Shown: piece by piece, positions 1 to 11,941 of the stretch
How the letters are laid out: every line of letters begins with the position of its first letter
How positions within the stretch are numbered: the stretch's first letter is position 1
From: Bagarius yarrelli
Lineage: Eukaryota > Chordata > Actinopteri > Siluriformes > Sisoridae
Reading direction: 5' to 3'
Assembly: GCA_005784505.1 (NCBI GenBank)
Contig: VCAZ01000117.1
Coordinates: forward strand, 1,202,501 to 1,266,500
Length of the DNA stretch: 64,000 bases
Translations under genes and position numbers: made by a program
Notes under the pieces: model-generated
Seen by the model: only the letters and a program-made list of their open reading frames with translations
Databases searched by the model: none
Told to the model about the DNA's origin: nothing

Positions 1-2
1 GT

Positions 3-137
3 ACAGCCCTTCAGAGGGTAGTGTGTAAAGCACATACACAAGAAACGCTGTCTGCAATGACGAGAGGCATAATTAAAGACCCCTTTCACCCCAACCACGA
101 ACTGTTCACACTTCTACCATCAGGCAGACGTTACTGA
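3..137 (+). pseudogene. C-terminal fragment of LINE ORF2 protein
   Basis: 44 codons ending DPFHPNHELFTLLPSGRRY and a stop; the rest lies before the window. Whether the full copy is intact cannot be seen. Confidence 0.65.
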
Positions 138-261
138 TGCCTCAGAGCCGCACAAACAGACTGAAAAACAACTTCTTTCCTGTGGCTGTTTTTGCACTGA
201 ACAGCTGATTATACAGTGTTAACAATCACTACTGTACTGCCACTTTCTGTACTTTGCACTA

Positions 262-1060
262 CTTTATTATTATAAATCCATCCATAACTATCTATCCTTA
301 CACTTCTCTCTATTCATCCATATTCACTCCGTATTTACTGTATCATACATCTATAACTATCTATCCTTACACTTCTCTCTATTCATCCATATTCACTCCG
401 TATTTACTGTATCATACATCTATAACTATCTATCCTTACACTTCTCTCTATTCATCCATATTCACTCCGTATTTACTGTATCATACATCTATAACTATCT
501 ATCCTTACACTTCTCTCTATTCCATCCATATTTACTCTGTATTTACTGTATTATATATCCATAACTATCTATCCTCACACTTCTCTATATTCCATCCATA
601 TTTACTCTGTATTTACTGTATCACGCATCCATAACTGTCTATCCTTACACTTCTCTCTATTCATCCATATTCACTCCGTATTTACTGTATCATACATCCA
701 TAACTATCTATCCTTACACTTCTGTATATTCTATCCATATTTACTCTGTATTTACTGTATTATACATCCATAACTATCTATCCTTACACTTCTGTATATT
801 CTATCCATATTTACTCTGTATTTACTGTATCACACATCCATAACTATCTATCCTTACACGTCTGTATATTCGTATCATCCATATTATATTTACTCTGTAT
901 TTACTGTATTATACATCCATAACTATCTATCCTTAAACTTCTGTATATTCTATCCATATTTACTCTGTATTTACTGTATCATACATCCATAACTATCTAT
1001 TCTCTATCTATCATACACTTCTGTATATTCTATCCATATTTACTGTATCATACAAACATT
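262..1060 (+). repeat. 69-bp minisatellite (about 11 units)
   Basis: Units contain CTATCCTTACACTTCT, CCATATT and CTCCGTATTTACTGTA. The first three or four are nearly identical with a 69-bp period; later ones vary in length and sequence. Because 69 is a multiple of three, a spurious 126-codon open frame runs through it. Confidence 0.9.
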
Positions 1061-2034
1061 TGTATGTATATATTCATTATGTTATTTCCTGCACAGCTAT
1101 TACTGTATCGTACTATATACCCTTATAGACACCACATACATACTACTGCATCTTCTGTACATTATTCACTTTCCCCTCTGTAATGATCAACCTCATCAAT
1201 TATTTATGACACAGCGATTTATTGTAAATAAGTCACTTATGCACTTCTGGTTAGATGCTAACTGTATTTTATTGTCTCTGTACATGTACCTAGTACAATG
1301 ACAATAAAGTTGAATCTAATCTAATCTGATTCTGATTTAATCTACACATATTGGAAGAGGTGAAATACACAAATCCTCAGGGAATTCAACTCAATAAATA
1401 TACAGCTAACATTCAAGTACAGCTTTTAATTCTTTTTAGAAGTAAACATTCTCTAATTCTTCAGTTTTGGTGGTTTTTATATTGGCAATAATGTTTTATT
1501 TTGATACAATTGCTTGAAATGAACATTGTCTTTGGTGTGACACCCAGGTGAGGTTGCGTTGCTTTCTCAGGAAATGGCCTCAGGAAATTTTCCATTACTA
1601 TTATCGTTTCTGGCTTAGTTTTTTAAAGATGAATATGAATTTAAAGGACAATAAATTTTTCAAAATGAGACAAAATATTAAACTGTTAGCTGTTACCTGT
1701 TACCTAGCATAAAAAATAGCTTGGACAATACAAACTATCAGCATGTCTAAAGCTAGCTGTCACAAGGCAAACTATCGTGCTATACTGTATATACAGAATG
1801 ATTACAGAGAAATGTAGTTAACATAAAAGATTAAAGCCTAATTAGATTTGCCTAATGATGGGAGGCTTTACTGAGATACCTTTAAACCTGAAATACTGCA
1901 GAAATAATTGCCAATTGAATAACTACTGCATTCACTAATACAGACCTGATTATCTCAGCAGATTTTATTTTTAATACAGTTCGTTTTAGTACATATAAAA
2001 TATAGAACTTCTACATATAACAGTGATCAGTCGA

Positions 2035-2218
2035 AGTGGTAGCTCACTGGTTAGAATGTTTAACTGCTAATTAGAAGATTGAGGTTCGATTCCCAGCACC
2101 ACCAAATTACCACTGTGGGCCCCTGAGCAAGGCCCTTAACCCCCTAATTGCTCAGTTGTATAAATGGGATAAATGTAAGTCGCTCTGGTTAAGGGCGTCT
2201 GCTAAATTCTGTAAATGT
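2035..2218 (+). mobile_element. tRNA-derived SINE, family A
   Basis: Near full length: tRNA-like A box (GTAGCTCACTGG) and B box (GGTTCGATTCC), core TGGGCCCCTGAGCAAGG, and tail AAGGGCGTCTGCTAAAT. This serves as the reference sense copy. Confidence 0.85.
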
Positions 2219-2384
2219 GATCTTTTTGTCACGTTCATAACTGCGGGCAGTCGGTTTCCTAAATGTTAATTAAAAAAAACAAGTAGAACGCTTTTAATTA
2301 AATAACACAAGTCTCTCGTTCTCTCTCTTTCTCTCTCTCTCTTGGGTTATATACACTCAGAGTTCCCAGGTTAGATTCCTGACC

Positions 2385-2448
2385 CACATCGAACCCCGAT
2401 CTTCCAGATAGCAGTCCAACACCTTAACCACTGTGCTACCACTTCTGT
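2385..2448 (-). mobile_element. SINE family A fragment (tRNA-like head)
   Basis: Antisense head only: CCAACACCTTAACCACTG and the B-box complement. Confidence 0.6.
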
Positions 2449-3845
2449 GCTACCCCCCCCCCCCCCACACACACACTTTATGTGAGTTGTGAGTTAGAGG
2501 CCTGTGTGACATATCTATTCTAATTTATTGAATTATGTGTTTGGATAAAACTCGAGTTGTTTTGCTCTAAAATAGATTATACCTTTTTTCAACTTTTTGT
2601 TATGTTTATTAAAACAGAAAAAAAGACTTATACCATAATTTCTTTTTTTCTTTTCAAAATAGTTATATTGTAAAGCTCTCAGACTTTCGGACCCCACAGT
2701 TTACTTCAATGGTGTAAATAATCTGGATTTTCTTTCTGTTTTTGTGCCGAACTGGACATTGGTATCATATTGTTAAGAAACTAATCCCCTTAAAAAGTTT
2801 TTCAAGCTTAAGTACGGGTTGTCATTATTTTTATTTTTTTTTCCATTTTAAGCAGATACTCTTTCTACCGCCGAGACTCTAAAGGTGTGTTGAATAAGAA
2901 AAAGAATAAAAAACAGCATCAAACGTGATCAGGCTTTGAATACACATCAGCTAAAGTCAGTCTATAGGAATGCCAACTATTCATTTCCATCAGTGCGTCT
3001 GTTTTTACACACCTTCATACTACACACAGGTACAAAAAGCCTTAACGCTTTGATTTATTTAAACAATTAAAGCAAACACTATACTGTATACACACAGAAC
3101 AGAATATATACTTAGATTTCAATTATTAATTATTTACCTGTCGAATCACACCTGGTGAAAAAATGTCCTATTACAGTTTAAACCCCTCAGTCCACAGAGC
3201 AGGGCATAGTCCAGTATGACGAAAGAAGAAATCCAAAAAAAAGGAACCAGATGAAGCTCTTTAACAGAAAGAACTGGAGAAAAGTGTGTATTTACATCTG
3301 TTGTGTACCTGGCTGACAGGTGTGTAAGGCACACACTGCTCCGCTGAGATGAATTAGAAAGAAGGAGGTGGCTGGTTTTTCAGGTCTGGCCTGGCCCCCT
3401 AGGCGTGCCGCACTTGCAATACAATACACACATACTCACACACACACTCACACAGATTTCATACTGATCTTACCAGCACAGACATACTTATTGATCTAAC
3501 ACAGATTTTGCCTAACACTGGCTAACAGATAGTTATCAGTTGCGTGACTGAGACTAAACCTGATATAATGGCACAAATACATGGATTTAGATTTTACATG
3601 TAATTAATCTATAAAAATAAAAAAAAGTAAATCATGTTTGTTATTTACGACACAGCCTGAGGAAAGTTGCTGAATTTTGTTGGAAGTAGTATATCAGTGT
3701 AAAAGAACCTGCTTTATAATCAGCTTTAAATTTAGAGCTACAACTGTTTCATAAAACAATATAAATTTTATTGGAATCCTATAATAATAATAATAACAAC
3801 CAATTTATCTATTTATTTAATTAACATTTATTGATTTATTAAACC
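2449..3845. other. Intergenic, no gene recognised
   Basis: Contains a C run at about 2454-2466 and a broken CA-rich stretch at 3421-3452. Confidence 0.5.
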
Positions 3846-4276
3846 AGTGATGTGCAGTCAGGACCTGTAAGGTCTTCTCTGGTGGCCTAAACAATACCAG
3901 AAGCACTGACCTACATTTACAACCTAAATTCTAATATTTGTTTCATGAAATTGTATTAATTTATTCCCAAAAGTTTATTGTCTTCATTTCGTACCGTTTC
4001 TCGGGTGTTAGATTTTTTTTGTCCAATCCGATTTCAGTTTCTATGTGCTGCCATGTTAATCTAATCTGCCCAGGGCCTTCAGAATCAGTAGTGCTGCCCA
4101 TGGAACTATATTAGCAATGGGACTGTTTCTTTAACCAATCAGATTTCAAATTCACCTCAGAATAACGTCAGTTTTTCTATAATTGTGACTTGATAGTGGT
4201 GGTATTAAGTCGAGTGTATTAGTCGAGTAAGAACCCACTAATAGCCCAGGTACCAAATGCACAGCCCGCCACTGTA
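3846..4276. mobile_element. Non-autonomous DNA transposon, related to the 46.3-47.1 kb element
   Basis: Left end CAGTGATGTGCAGT and right end ...GCACAGCCCGCCACTG are imperfect inverted repeats. GGTCTTCTCTGGTGGCCTAA recurs, inverted, near 47040. Confidence 0.6.
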
Positions 4277-4494
4277 TTAACCTATACTTTATCTTAAGGA
4301 CTCAGCGGACTTTATCTTAAGGACTCGTTCCCCCCCGAACCTCGAGCACAAAGTGGAGACACACCCTGTTATGGATGTCACTTCACGGTTTATATATTTT
4401 TTTAGGAACACTAAACACAGATCAGGGCAACTGTGCAAACTGTAAACAGGTTTTATGTTGTTGTCTCATTAAAGCATGTCTATTACTCTAGCAT

Positions 4495-4544
4495 ACACAC
4501 ACAAATGCACACGCACACACAAATGCACACACACACACACACTA
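4495..4544 (+). repeat. (CA)n microsatellite
   Basis: Interrupted CA repeats with two AAATGCACA breaks. Confidence 0.85.
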
Positions 4545-4877
4545 TAAATAGCCTTTAAATGTTTGTAAAAATGATCAACTCCATTCCAATAAACTAACAC
4601 AGTTTTCTTTAACTGTTGCCCGTTTTTAATGTTGTTGTTGTTGTTGTATTGTTTAGCTTCCACCTATAACCTCTTCACACCCTTCTTTTGAATCACAGAA
4701 TTCACTGCAGGTTTGGTCTGCTTCATTCAGTGACGTACTGATACTATTTTTAATACAGAGGCTAAAAAAGGGAAGGAGAACAGACAAATAACATTGAGTG
4801 ACTTAAGATATACAAATAAAAGTAAGGCTACACAAGTATGAACACTAACACAACGTGTCCAACATGAAATATTGTAA

Positions 4878-4978
4878 ATAGATAAATAGACGGACAGACA
4901 GACAGATAGATAGGCAGATAAATAGATCAACATATAGATACTGTAGATAGACAGAGACAGACAGACAGACAGACAGAC

Positions 4979-5019
<41 letters not shown>

Positions 5020-5345
5020 CTGTAAATAAAAACTGTAAATAGATGGATACTGTAGATAGACAAACAGACAGACAGACAGACATAAAGACAGACAGATACT
5101 GTAAATAAAAACTGTGGATAGATAAATACTGTAAATTGACAGACAGACCCTGTAAATAGACAGAAAGAGAGTCAGACAGATAGACAGACAGACAGACAGA
5201 TAGATGCTGTAAATAGACAGAAAGAGAGTTGGACAGACAGACAGACAGATGCTGTAAATAGACAGAAAGAGAGTCAGACAGATATATGGACAGACAGACA
5301 GATACTGTAAAAAGACAAAGAGAGTCAGACAGATAGACAGACAGA
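4878..5345. repeat. GATA/GACA tetranucleotide repeats with a ~55-bp composite unit
   Basis: (GATA)10 near 4979-5018, flanked by GACA runs and repeated blocks containing CTGTAAATAGACAGAAAGAG. A smaller relative of the 22.9-24.1 kb array. Confidence 0.85.
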
Positions 5346-5819
5346 GAGTGTTGACAGTATTTTTTAGCTTTACTGTTTCATAATTTGTCTATAACTATCG
5401 TTCTTTAACTCTCTATTCCTCCACCACCCTTCAGGACAAAAAGTTTACTGTTACACTGACAATTCTACAGACGACAGTAAGTCGTTCTTTATCTTTCTGT
5501 TCTACAGTATTTTTTATTAGTTAACTTTACAATTTATTTTCATGAACTAAAAAGACGTTTAGTTAAGATTAAGATGTTTACTTTACCCAAGTTTAAGTTT
5601 AAGTTTATGTAACTTTCTGTATGATATTTCTTGGGAAGTTCAGTTCTATCTGAACATTTCGGAATGCTTTTCTTTGATCTAAAAGCTTCAGTGAAAGAAT
5701 TCGAATTATGTTTTCTTCCTTTTTTTTTTTCTGAAAACTGGGTTTCCAGCTAATGTTACATGAACCTGTTTTTTCCACCGGCTTTAGGCTCTGGTTTCAG
5801 ACCTGGAGTCATTAAAATT

Positions 5820-5995
5820 ACATTTACAGCATTTGGCAGACACCCTTATCCAGAGTGACTTACATTTCTAAACTCAGCAATTAGGGGTCAAGCGCCTTGC
5901 TCAGGGGCCCAGCAGTGGTGGCGGCTTGGTGGTGCTGGTAATCGAACCCTGGTCTTCCAGGTATCAGTCCAACACCTTAACCACTAAGCCACTAC
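5820..5995 (-). mobile_element. SINE family A
   Basis: Near full length antisense: CATTTGGCAGACACCCTTAT to CCTTAACCACTAAGCC. Confidence 0.85.
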
Positions 5996-6371
5996 TTTCC
6001 TCATTTAAATTCTAAAGTAAATCTGTAAATAAAATATTTTCTTTCTTTCTTTCCCTCTCCTCTCAGAGAGCAACCTTTGCTCATGTATTCACCTGGGCTA
6101 ACAAATTAATAGATTAAAAACATAGTAGGCCGAACTGGTCTATTATAATCCTTTAATTGCAGACGGGAATAGAAGATTAAACTGGATATAATTTGGATAA
6201 TAGATACGAATGTGATCATTTGTGTAACAGGTAGTCCACTGAGGCAGGACAGAGTTGGAACCCAAGTGCAGTATTTCTTTACAAAAGTAAACTATATACC
6301 AAACACCAAATAAGACTATATACAGAACAAAACAAACAAAGAACATGAACCAAATTTAACTTGAACATGAA

Positions 6372-6452
6372 GCATGAACAGGGACAGGAACGGGGACAGG
6401 GACGGGGACGGGGACGGGGACAGGGACAGGGACAGTGACAGTGACAGTGACA
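6372..6452 (+). repeat. Hexanucleotide repeat (GGGACR)n passing into (GTGACA)n
   Basis: About 12 tandem six-base units; the 3' end drifts to AGTGACAGTGAC. Confidence 0.9.
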
Positions 6453-6689
6453 GAAACAAACCGCATGAAAAAGAACTCTCCTCAGTAGCATACCAACAGT
6501 AGACAATAATCCACAAAGACAGGGTAGACAGAGGGGCTATAAATACACAATGAAACCAATCAAGACACACCTGAGACAATGAACAACACATGACTAACAA
6601 ACAATGAGAACAAGACACAGAGACAAGGGGAATCACAAGACAGGAAAACAAGGGGACAAAACAGGAAGTAAACAAAAACCAAAACAAGA

Positions 6690-6757
6690 CAGATGCTAGC
6701 TTTGCTAGCTAGCTAGCATAGTAGTGTTAGCTAGCAAGCAAGCTAAGCTAACATAAA
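6690..6757. repeat. GCTAGC palindrome cluster
   Basis: Repeated GCTAGC/AGCTAGC words in 60 bases, self-complementary. Confidence 0.6.
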
Positions 6758-6759
6758 CA

Positions 6760-8080
6760 AAACAAAAATACAATAACCTTACAATTTGTCTAAAATATAA
6801 ATATATTATAGTCATGTTACAATAAAATAAAAACAATTTAAAAAAAAATAAAACTTGCAGTGTATTAAGTATAAACAGCCATTACAATTCTTTCTTTTTG
6901 TGTTTTATATTTCTTAATTCTTTTATTTCTTTCCTTAAACTATAACATATACATCCTTCAATTGGATGTGAACATTTCTGACCTCTTTACGTTCACATTT
7001 ATTACAAAATGTTTTTTTTTTCCTTTTAGTTTTTTTCCAGCTGATGTTATATAACCTGTTTTTTATAAGCCACAGACTCGAGTTTCAGACGAGTTCATAA
7101 CCCTCTTTTATAATATCAAATAATAAAACAATTAAAATGATTACAGGTGACAAAAAGAGACTACACACACACACACACACACACACCACACTAATGTGTC
7201 ATGTGGGGTAACCAGTACAACATGGTGCTTTAGCTGATTCTGACATTTTAACAGCTAAATCACGTTTTATTGCATTCAAATATTGGCTTGTAATGTGTAA
7301 AACTAATCAATGCTCCCAGTACATTGTGGAAATATACACAGGCAATCCATCTCGAACAGTACACTGTATAAGCACTTAAAAACACACGACTACAACCCAA
7401 GTCTTTAGGGGGCCCTGAGCAGATTTTATTTTTCTTGAGGGGCCTCTGGGTGTCACCAGTACGACTAACTATTATCAATCCTTTGATTATTTGCACTCTA
7501 TAAATCACAACTACCAATTTAATTTGTTAAAGTGGTGTTTCTTACATCCTACCAAAGTCCTATGCATTCTGCATCAAGATAATATAATATTTTTGTCATT
7601 ATATAATAAATTTTTGTACAATTATTATTGTCCATTGGCACAATATATGAAACAATTTTTTTTATTCATTCCATGTTCACTTGGGGACACCCTGGTGTGT
7701 TTGCTTATGCTCTGAACCGACTCTGACTACGACGATCACATACCTCTAAATCAAACGAATTAATTTAGAGAAAAAAAAAACATGTATCCTTGTGAGCAGT
7801 AAAAAGGTGATCTGCTGGAATGAGAGAAGAAAAGACGGCTTTCTTTTATGTAGGGAGGTGGAGAAATTATAAAAGCCCTTGAACAGGAGGACAAGGATCA
7901 AAGGGTTGCTGCTAGATGAAATCCGCACGGGATTTATTACAGTTTACGTTCCGCTTACCCATAATTCTTTGCCTGTAGGGTGGAGTTTCAGTCCAAACTT
8001 TATTCTCATTTCTAAAGGCGCTTGTTATTTTACTGAGGAAAGTGTGGAGCAGGTTCACAGGAGCAAACTATAAACTTTGC
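6760..8080. other. No gene recognised
   Basis: AT-rich, with a (CA)n at 7162-7187. Confidence 0.5.
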
Positions 8081-8082
8081 CA

Positions 8083-8262
8083 TACATTTATGGCATTTGG
8101 CAGACGTCCTTATCCAGAGCGACTTACATTAATCTTCTTATACGTCTAAGCAATCAATGGTTAAGGGTCTTGCTCAGGGGTCCAGCAGTGAGAACTTGGT
8201 GGTGCTGGGAATAGAATCCTGCTCCTCCAATTAGCAGTCCAACATCTTAACCACTGAGGTCC
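8083..8262 (-). mobile_element. SINE family A
   Basis: Antisense, near full length: ATTTGGCAGACGTCCTTATC to CATCTTAACCACTG. Confidence 0.85.
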
Positions 8263-8594
8263 AACTATATATAACACTGCATGTCAATACAGCTTCTTCC
8301 TAGACAGTTTGAGGTGTTGTAAAAGGAACAATAAGGATGTCTGTGTGCACTAAATGTCTCTCCTCTGACGAAAAACAGGAAGTATGTTATTGTTGACGCA
8401 ATGACAAAAGAAAGTGAGCGAGACAATAGGGAGACAGAAAATGAGATTACAGAAGAGACTTTAGCTTCAAAAGCGACTGTCACAATACATACTGACCCTC
8501 TTTTCTGTTCAGCAAATTGGAAAACCAGGACGATGGATTAGATTAAAATGTAGCTCTAAAATTATTGATATAAATAAAACTAATAAGTATATAA

Positions 8595-9030
8595 TACACT
8601 ATATAGTCAAAAGTATTGGAACAACTGACTATCACATACCTAGTCTCACTTTTACTTCCCACATTTCTGGAAAAAGTTTCCATTCCAATAGAATCAGTGG
8701 GTTTAGACACCAGTGTTAAGGTCAGGTGGTCTGGGGATGCAGCCGGAGTTCCAATATAATCCAAAGGTGTTCAGTAGGTTGAGGTCGAGTGCAGAACATG
8801 TGAGTTCTTAAACTCCAAACAGAACACAGCATGTCTCCTTCCACAGCTTAGAGGTTTTGTGCACAGGGCTCATTGTCATGCCGGAACAGTGATGGTGTCT
8901 TAGTTCCTGTGAAGGAATAATGTAATTCTATGCAGCATACAAAGTCATTCTAAACAGCTGTGTGTTTCAGACTTTGTGGCAACTAGTGGGTGTGCTGGTA
9001 ATGTGTCCACAAATTTTTGGACATGGAAAT
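8595..9030 (+). mobile_element. Degenerate DNA-transposon remnant (CACTATATAG...TTTGGACA family)
   Basis: Starts CACTATATAGTCAAAAGTAT and ends TGTCCACAAATTTTTGGACA, with the internal mark TGTGCACAGGGCTCATTGTC. Fragments of the same family recur near 14.1, 15.7, 28.5, 42.6/43.4 and 51.1 kb. Confidence 0.65.
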
Positions 9031-9045
9031 ATAAATGCAAAACCA

Positions 9046-9353
9046 TGACCACAAATGTGATTGGTTAACGCTAAATAATGTAAATGAATAATAAATCTAA
9101 TAATAATGATAATAATAATAATAATAATAATAATGATATTTTCAGCAGTTACAGCTGAACTGTTATTTCATCTGTTCCTGAAGGCTCGACTGAAATACGA
9201 TGAAAAAAAAATGGAGAATCCTTCAGGGACAGAGGAAAGAACAGTTCAGCTGTAACTGCTGAAAATATGATGATTATTATTAATATTATATTTGTTATTC
9301 ATTTGTTGGAGGTTATTACATTATTTAGCGATAACCAATCACATTTGTGGTCA
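9046..9353. repeat. 308-bp inverted repeat (foldback element)
   Basis: Left arm TGACCACAAATGTGATTGGT and right arm ...AACCAATCACATTTGTGGTCA pair. Inner arms TTTTCAGCAGTTACAGCTGA and TCAGCTGTAACTGCTGAAAA also pair, around a loop near 9184-9219. Confidence 0.88.
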
Positions 9354-9359
9354 TTTGTG

Positions 9360-10530
9360 TCCAATCCAATCAGCATTATGTATTTCTAAAGAACGTGCTG
9401 CAGTCTACATACGTTTGAGGTAAGATTTTTTTTTTTTTTAATTCAGTCGTTCTTAATTCACTCTACGCACCATTATAGTGATTTAAGTTAATTTTAAAAT
9501 GTTTGTAAATGTGTTTCTAATGCAGTTACATGCCCATGTGATGACAATAATGACATGTGTTAATGTCCATAAGGTGATAAGATAATGTTTTTCAGGATTC
9601 TGACAGTCAGTCTGACTGGTTAGAGTTGATTTATGAGTGATTTGTGAGACATTATTTTATCGCTTATGAGGATTATAAGGACTTCATTCATTTGCTTGAT
9701 GTTCTTAAAATAACAATATAAATGCTTCACATTTTTTACTTCCCTGAACTTTCCCAAACGTGATTTGTTGTTCTACGTATCAGTCAGTCAACATTTGGGC
9801 AATAAAGCTCTTATGGAGTTTAGATCTTCTGTTATCAGCTTGCGAGACTAAGACCGCTTTCGCACCGCATGTAGCAGGTCACCCATTTTTTTCTCTAATA
9901 TGGTACAGATGGGATATGACAGACGACCGTGTAAGCAGAAAAAAACCCCCACATGGATTCTGATATATTTAGATCAGATTCAAGCCCCATTCTTATCTGG
10001 AAATAAATCGAATACATGCATTAACATCTGCCATGTAAGCAGACAAATCAGATTTTCTTCTGTCAATGCAAATGGTATGTTATTGAATAAGCGACTGTGG
10101 TGTATGACGTCAACTTGGGTGAACACCAACAGTGATATACAGTATATACTGTATATAGCTTAGCGCAACCGTGTATTTTAATATTTATTATTTTTATTTA
10201 CTTTTCTGTAAATATGAAAAAATAACACACTATCAAAAAAAAAAGATCTTTATAACTTAGCAATCAATGCTACATTCACCAAGGCTAAAACACGGAATCT
10301 CCTCTTTTTTCGCCAATTAAAGAGATCATTGTTTTGCTGATCTTAAAAATGATGCGGAAGCAAAATACTAAACAATCATTATGTCTTCGTCCATTGTGAT
10401 CAGTAATTATCACATCGTTTTTACTTCCTTTTCTGGACGGTACGTCTATTTTGGGTTGTTTTGCAACAGTTTTAAAAGACAATGCAAGTATTGCATTAAG
10501 TGTAAATGCAGCCTACTGCAGAGCTTTGTG
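9360..10530. other. No gene recognised
   Basis: Contains a perfect 22-bp palindrome at 10135-10156 (ATATACAGTAT and its complement) and a TGACGTCA at 10105. Confidence 0.5.
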
Positions 10531-10534
10531 TTCA

Positions 10535-10668
10535 CATTTACCAGACGATCCAGAGCGACTTACATTTATCTCTTTTATACAACTGAGCAATCAAACTGTG
10601 AATCAAACCCACAATCTTCAGGTTGGAGGTCCAACACCTTAATCATGAGCCACCACTTCCTCACAGGT
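10535..10668 (-). mobile_element. SINE family A, internally shortened
   Basis: Antisense; lacks the central CTTGCTCAGGGGCCC part. Confidence 0.75.
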
Positions 10669-11227
10669 AAAGAAAATCAATGTTCATAAACCCTGCTACT
10701 ATACGTTCTAATTTACTCTGCTTTTAGCTTTCCTAAGTGTCACATATATTGTAGCTTTTGTATATAAAACAAAAGAAGAAAGTTAATAAATTATGTTTAA
10801 TTACATAAAAATGTTATATTAATAAAATTTAGGTGTTTTTTTCCCAAAATTAATGTTTATTATTAATATTATTATTATTATTGTTATTATTATTATTTAG
10901 CTATCTATATTTATTTTCTATAATAAAATAAATATCTACTAAAGAAACCAAAATGACTATCCTGTCCGTTACACCAGTCAATATAAGGGCTGATGAAAGG
11001 TATCCATTAACACCAACAAATGGCTGATTGTCTCCTGAAAACCAAGCCCTGACTTTCCTTCATGCATGCCTGCTCCTTCTGGCATGAGGACGAATCAGAT
11101 AAACCTTAGAAAGAAAAACTTGGACAGGAGTGCAATGGCTCCTGGTTTTTCTTACACACACTCCTAAGACCTGAAATAACCTGATTACTGTATGGAGGCC
11201 AGAAGCTTCTTAATTCCATGTATGTGT

Positions 11228-11941
11228 CTTAACATAAGAGTTTAATTTGTTCCGTATGTCCTACATTTACAGCATTTTGGAAAAGCGACTTACATTTTAT
11301 CTCATTTATACAACTGAGCAATTGGGGGTTAAGGGCCTTGCTCAGGGACCCAACAGTGGTGGCTTGGTGAAGCTGGGAATCGAATCCACAATTTTCAGGT
11401 TGGCAGTATAACACCTTAACCATGAGCCACCACTTCCCCATTCAAAATGCTTTTCCTCATTGAAATGCCATCAATATGTTCCGGGTCCTAAAAAAAAACA
11501 CAGCATTTTTTTTGTTACATGTTTTAAAATAAGAAAAATTTACTTATAAATAATGAGTATTGACAAAAAAACAATATAGTAAAAAGTACTGCAATAAACT
11601 GGTTATATTGAGTGTAACTTGCTAACGCTCCGACACGGAATGCTGGGCAGATGTTACGGCGTTCACTGTGGCGTTCTTCTTCTTCTTTTTGTGTTGTTTA
11701 TTAGCTTTTGACAAGCCAACAAGCCAAAGTGTAAGTTTATTTAGCTTATTTAACTTAAAGTGTAAGTTTATTTAGCACTTGGTCCACTGCTACCAACTGG
11801 ACTGACGTTCGCTAAGCTAACTAGCGGTTTGGTGTCTGAAGCTGGCTCATAACCAGATTTTAGCTTGCAACTCAAAGCAACAAGTGGGCCAAGAAAGGAC
11901 TGGTATCTCTGAAAAACTCATTAAGTCAAGGTACCACTGTA
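11228..11941. mobile_element. Tigger/pogo-like MITE, copy 1, with nested SINE
   Basis: Aligns with the copy at 29.69-30.12 kb: shared AGAGTTTAATTTGTTCCG start, AATAAACTGGTT, CGGAATGCTGGGC, TCTGAAGCTGGCTC, and end TCAAGGTACCACTGTA. A family-A SINE at 11261-11440 interrupts it. Confidence 0.7.
11261..11440 (-). mobile_element. SINE family A
   Basis: Antisense; inserted into the MITE above, hence younger than it. Confidence 0.85.

Larger units (their letters stand above)
1..1325 (+). mobile_element. 3' end of a CR1/L2-like LINE with a tandem-repeat 3' UTR
   Basis: Positions 3-137 give an open frame from LQRVVCKAHTQETLSA to HELFTLLPSGRRY and a TGA stop. The DPFHPNHELFTLLPSGRRY pattern is the C-terminal end of CR1/Rex1/L2-type reverse transcriptases. 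The 3' UTR contains the 69-bp repeats and ends in ACAATGACAATAAAGTTGAA and a short (AATCT)-like tail. The element is cut by the window edge. Confidence 0.75.
6235..6760. mobile_element. Unclassified interspersed repeat with internal minisatellite
   Basis: Begins AGGCAGGACAGAGTTGGAAC and is rich in GACA/AACA words, a style I associate with fish LTR or DNA elements. Only one copy is in this window, so class and limits are uncertain. Confidence 0.35.

Noticed and set aside
254..634. 126-codon open frame with repeated SITIYPYTSLYS
   Set aside because: The 69-bp repeat length is a multiple of three, so the frame stays open by arithmetic; it lies in a LINE 3' UTR.
262..1060. Possible CRISPR-like array
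   Set aside because: Units are contiguous 69-bp repeats with no unique spacers, and the DNA is a vertebrate retrotransposon.
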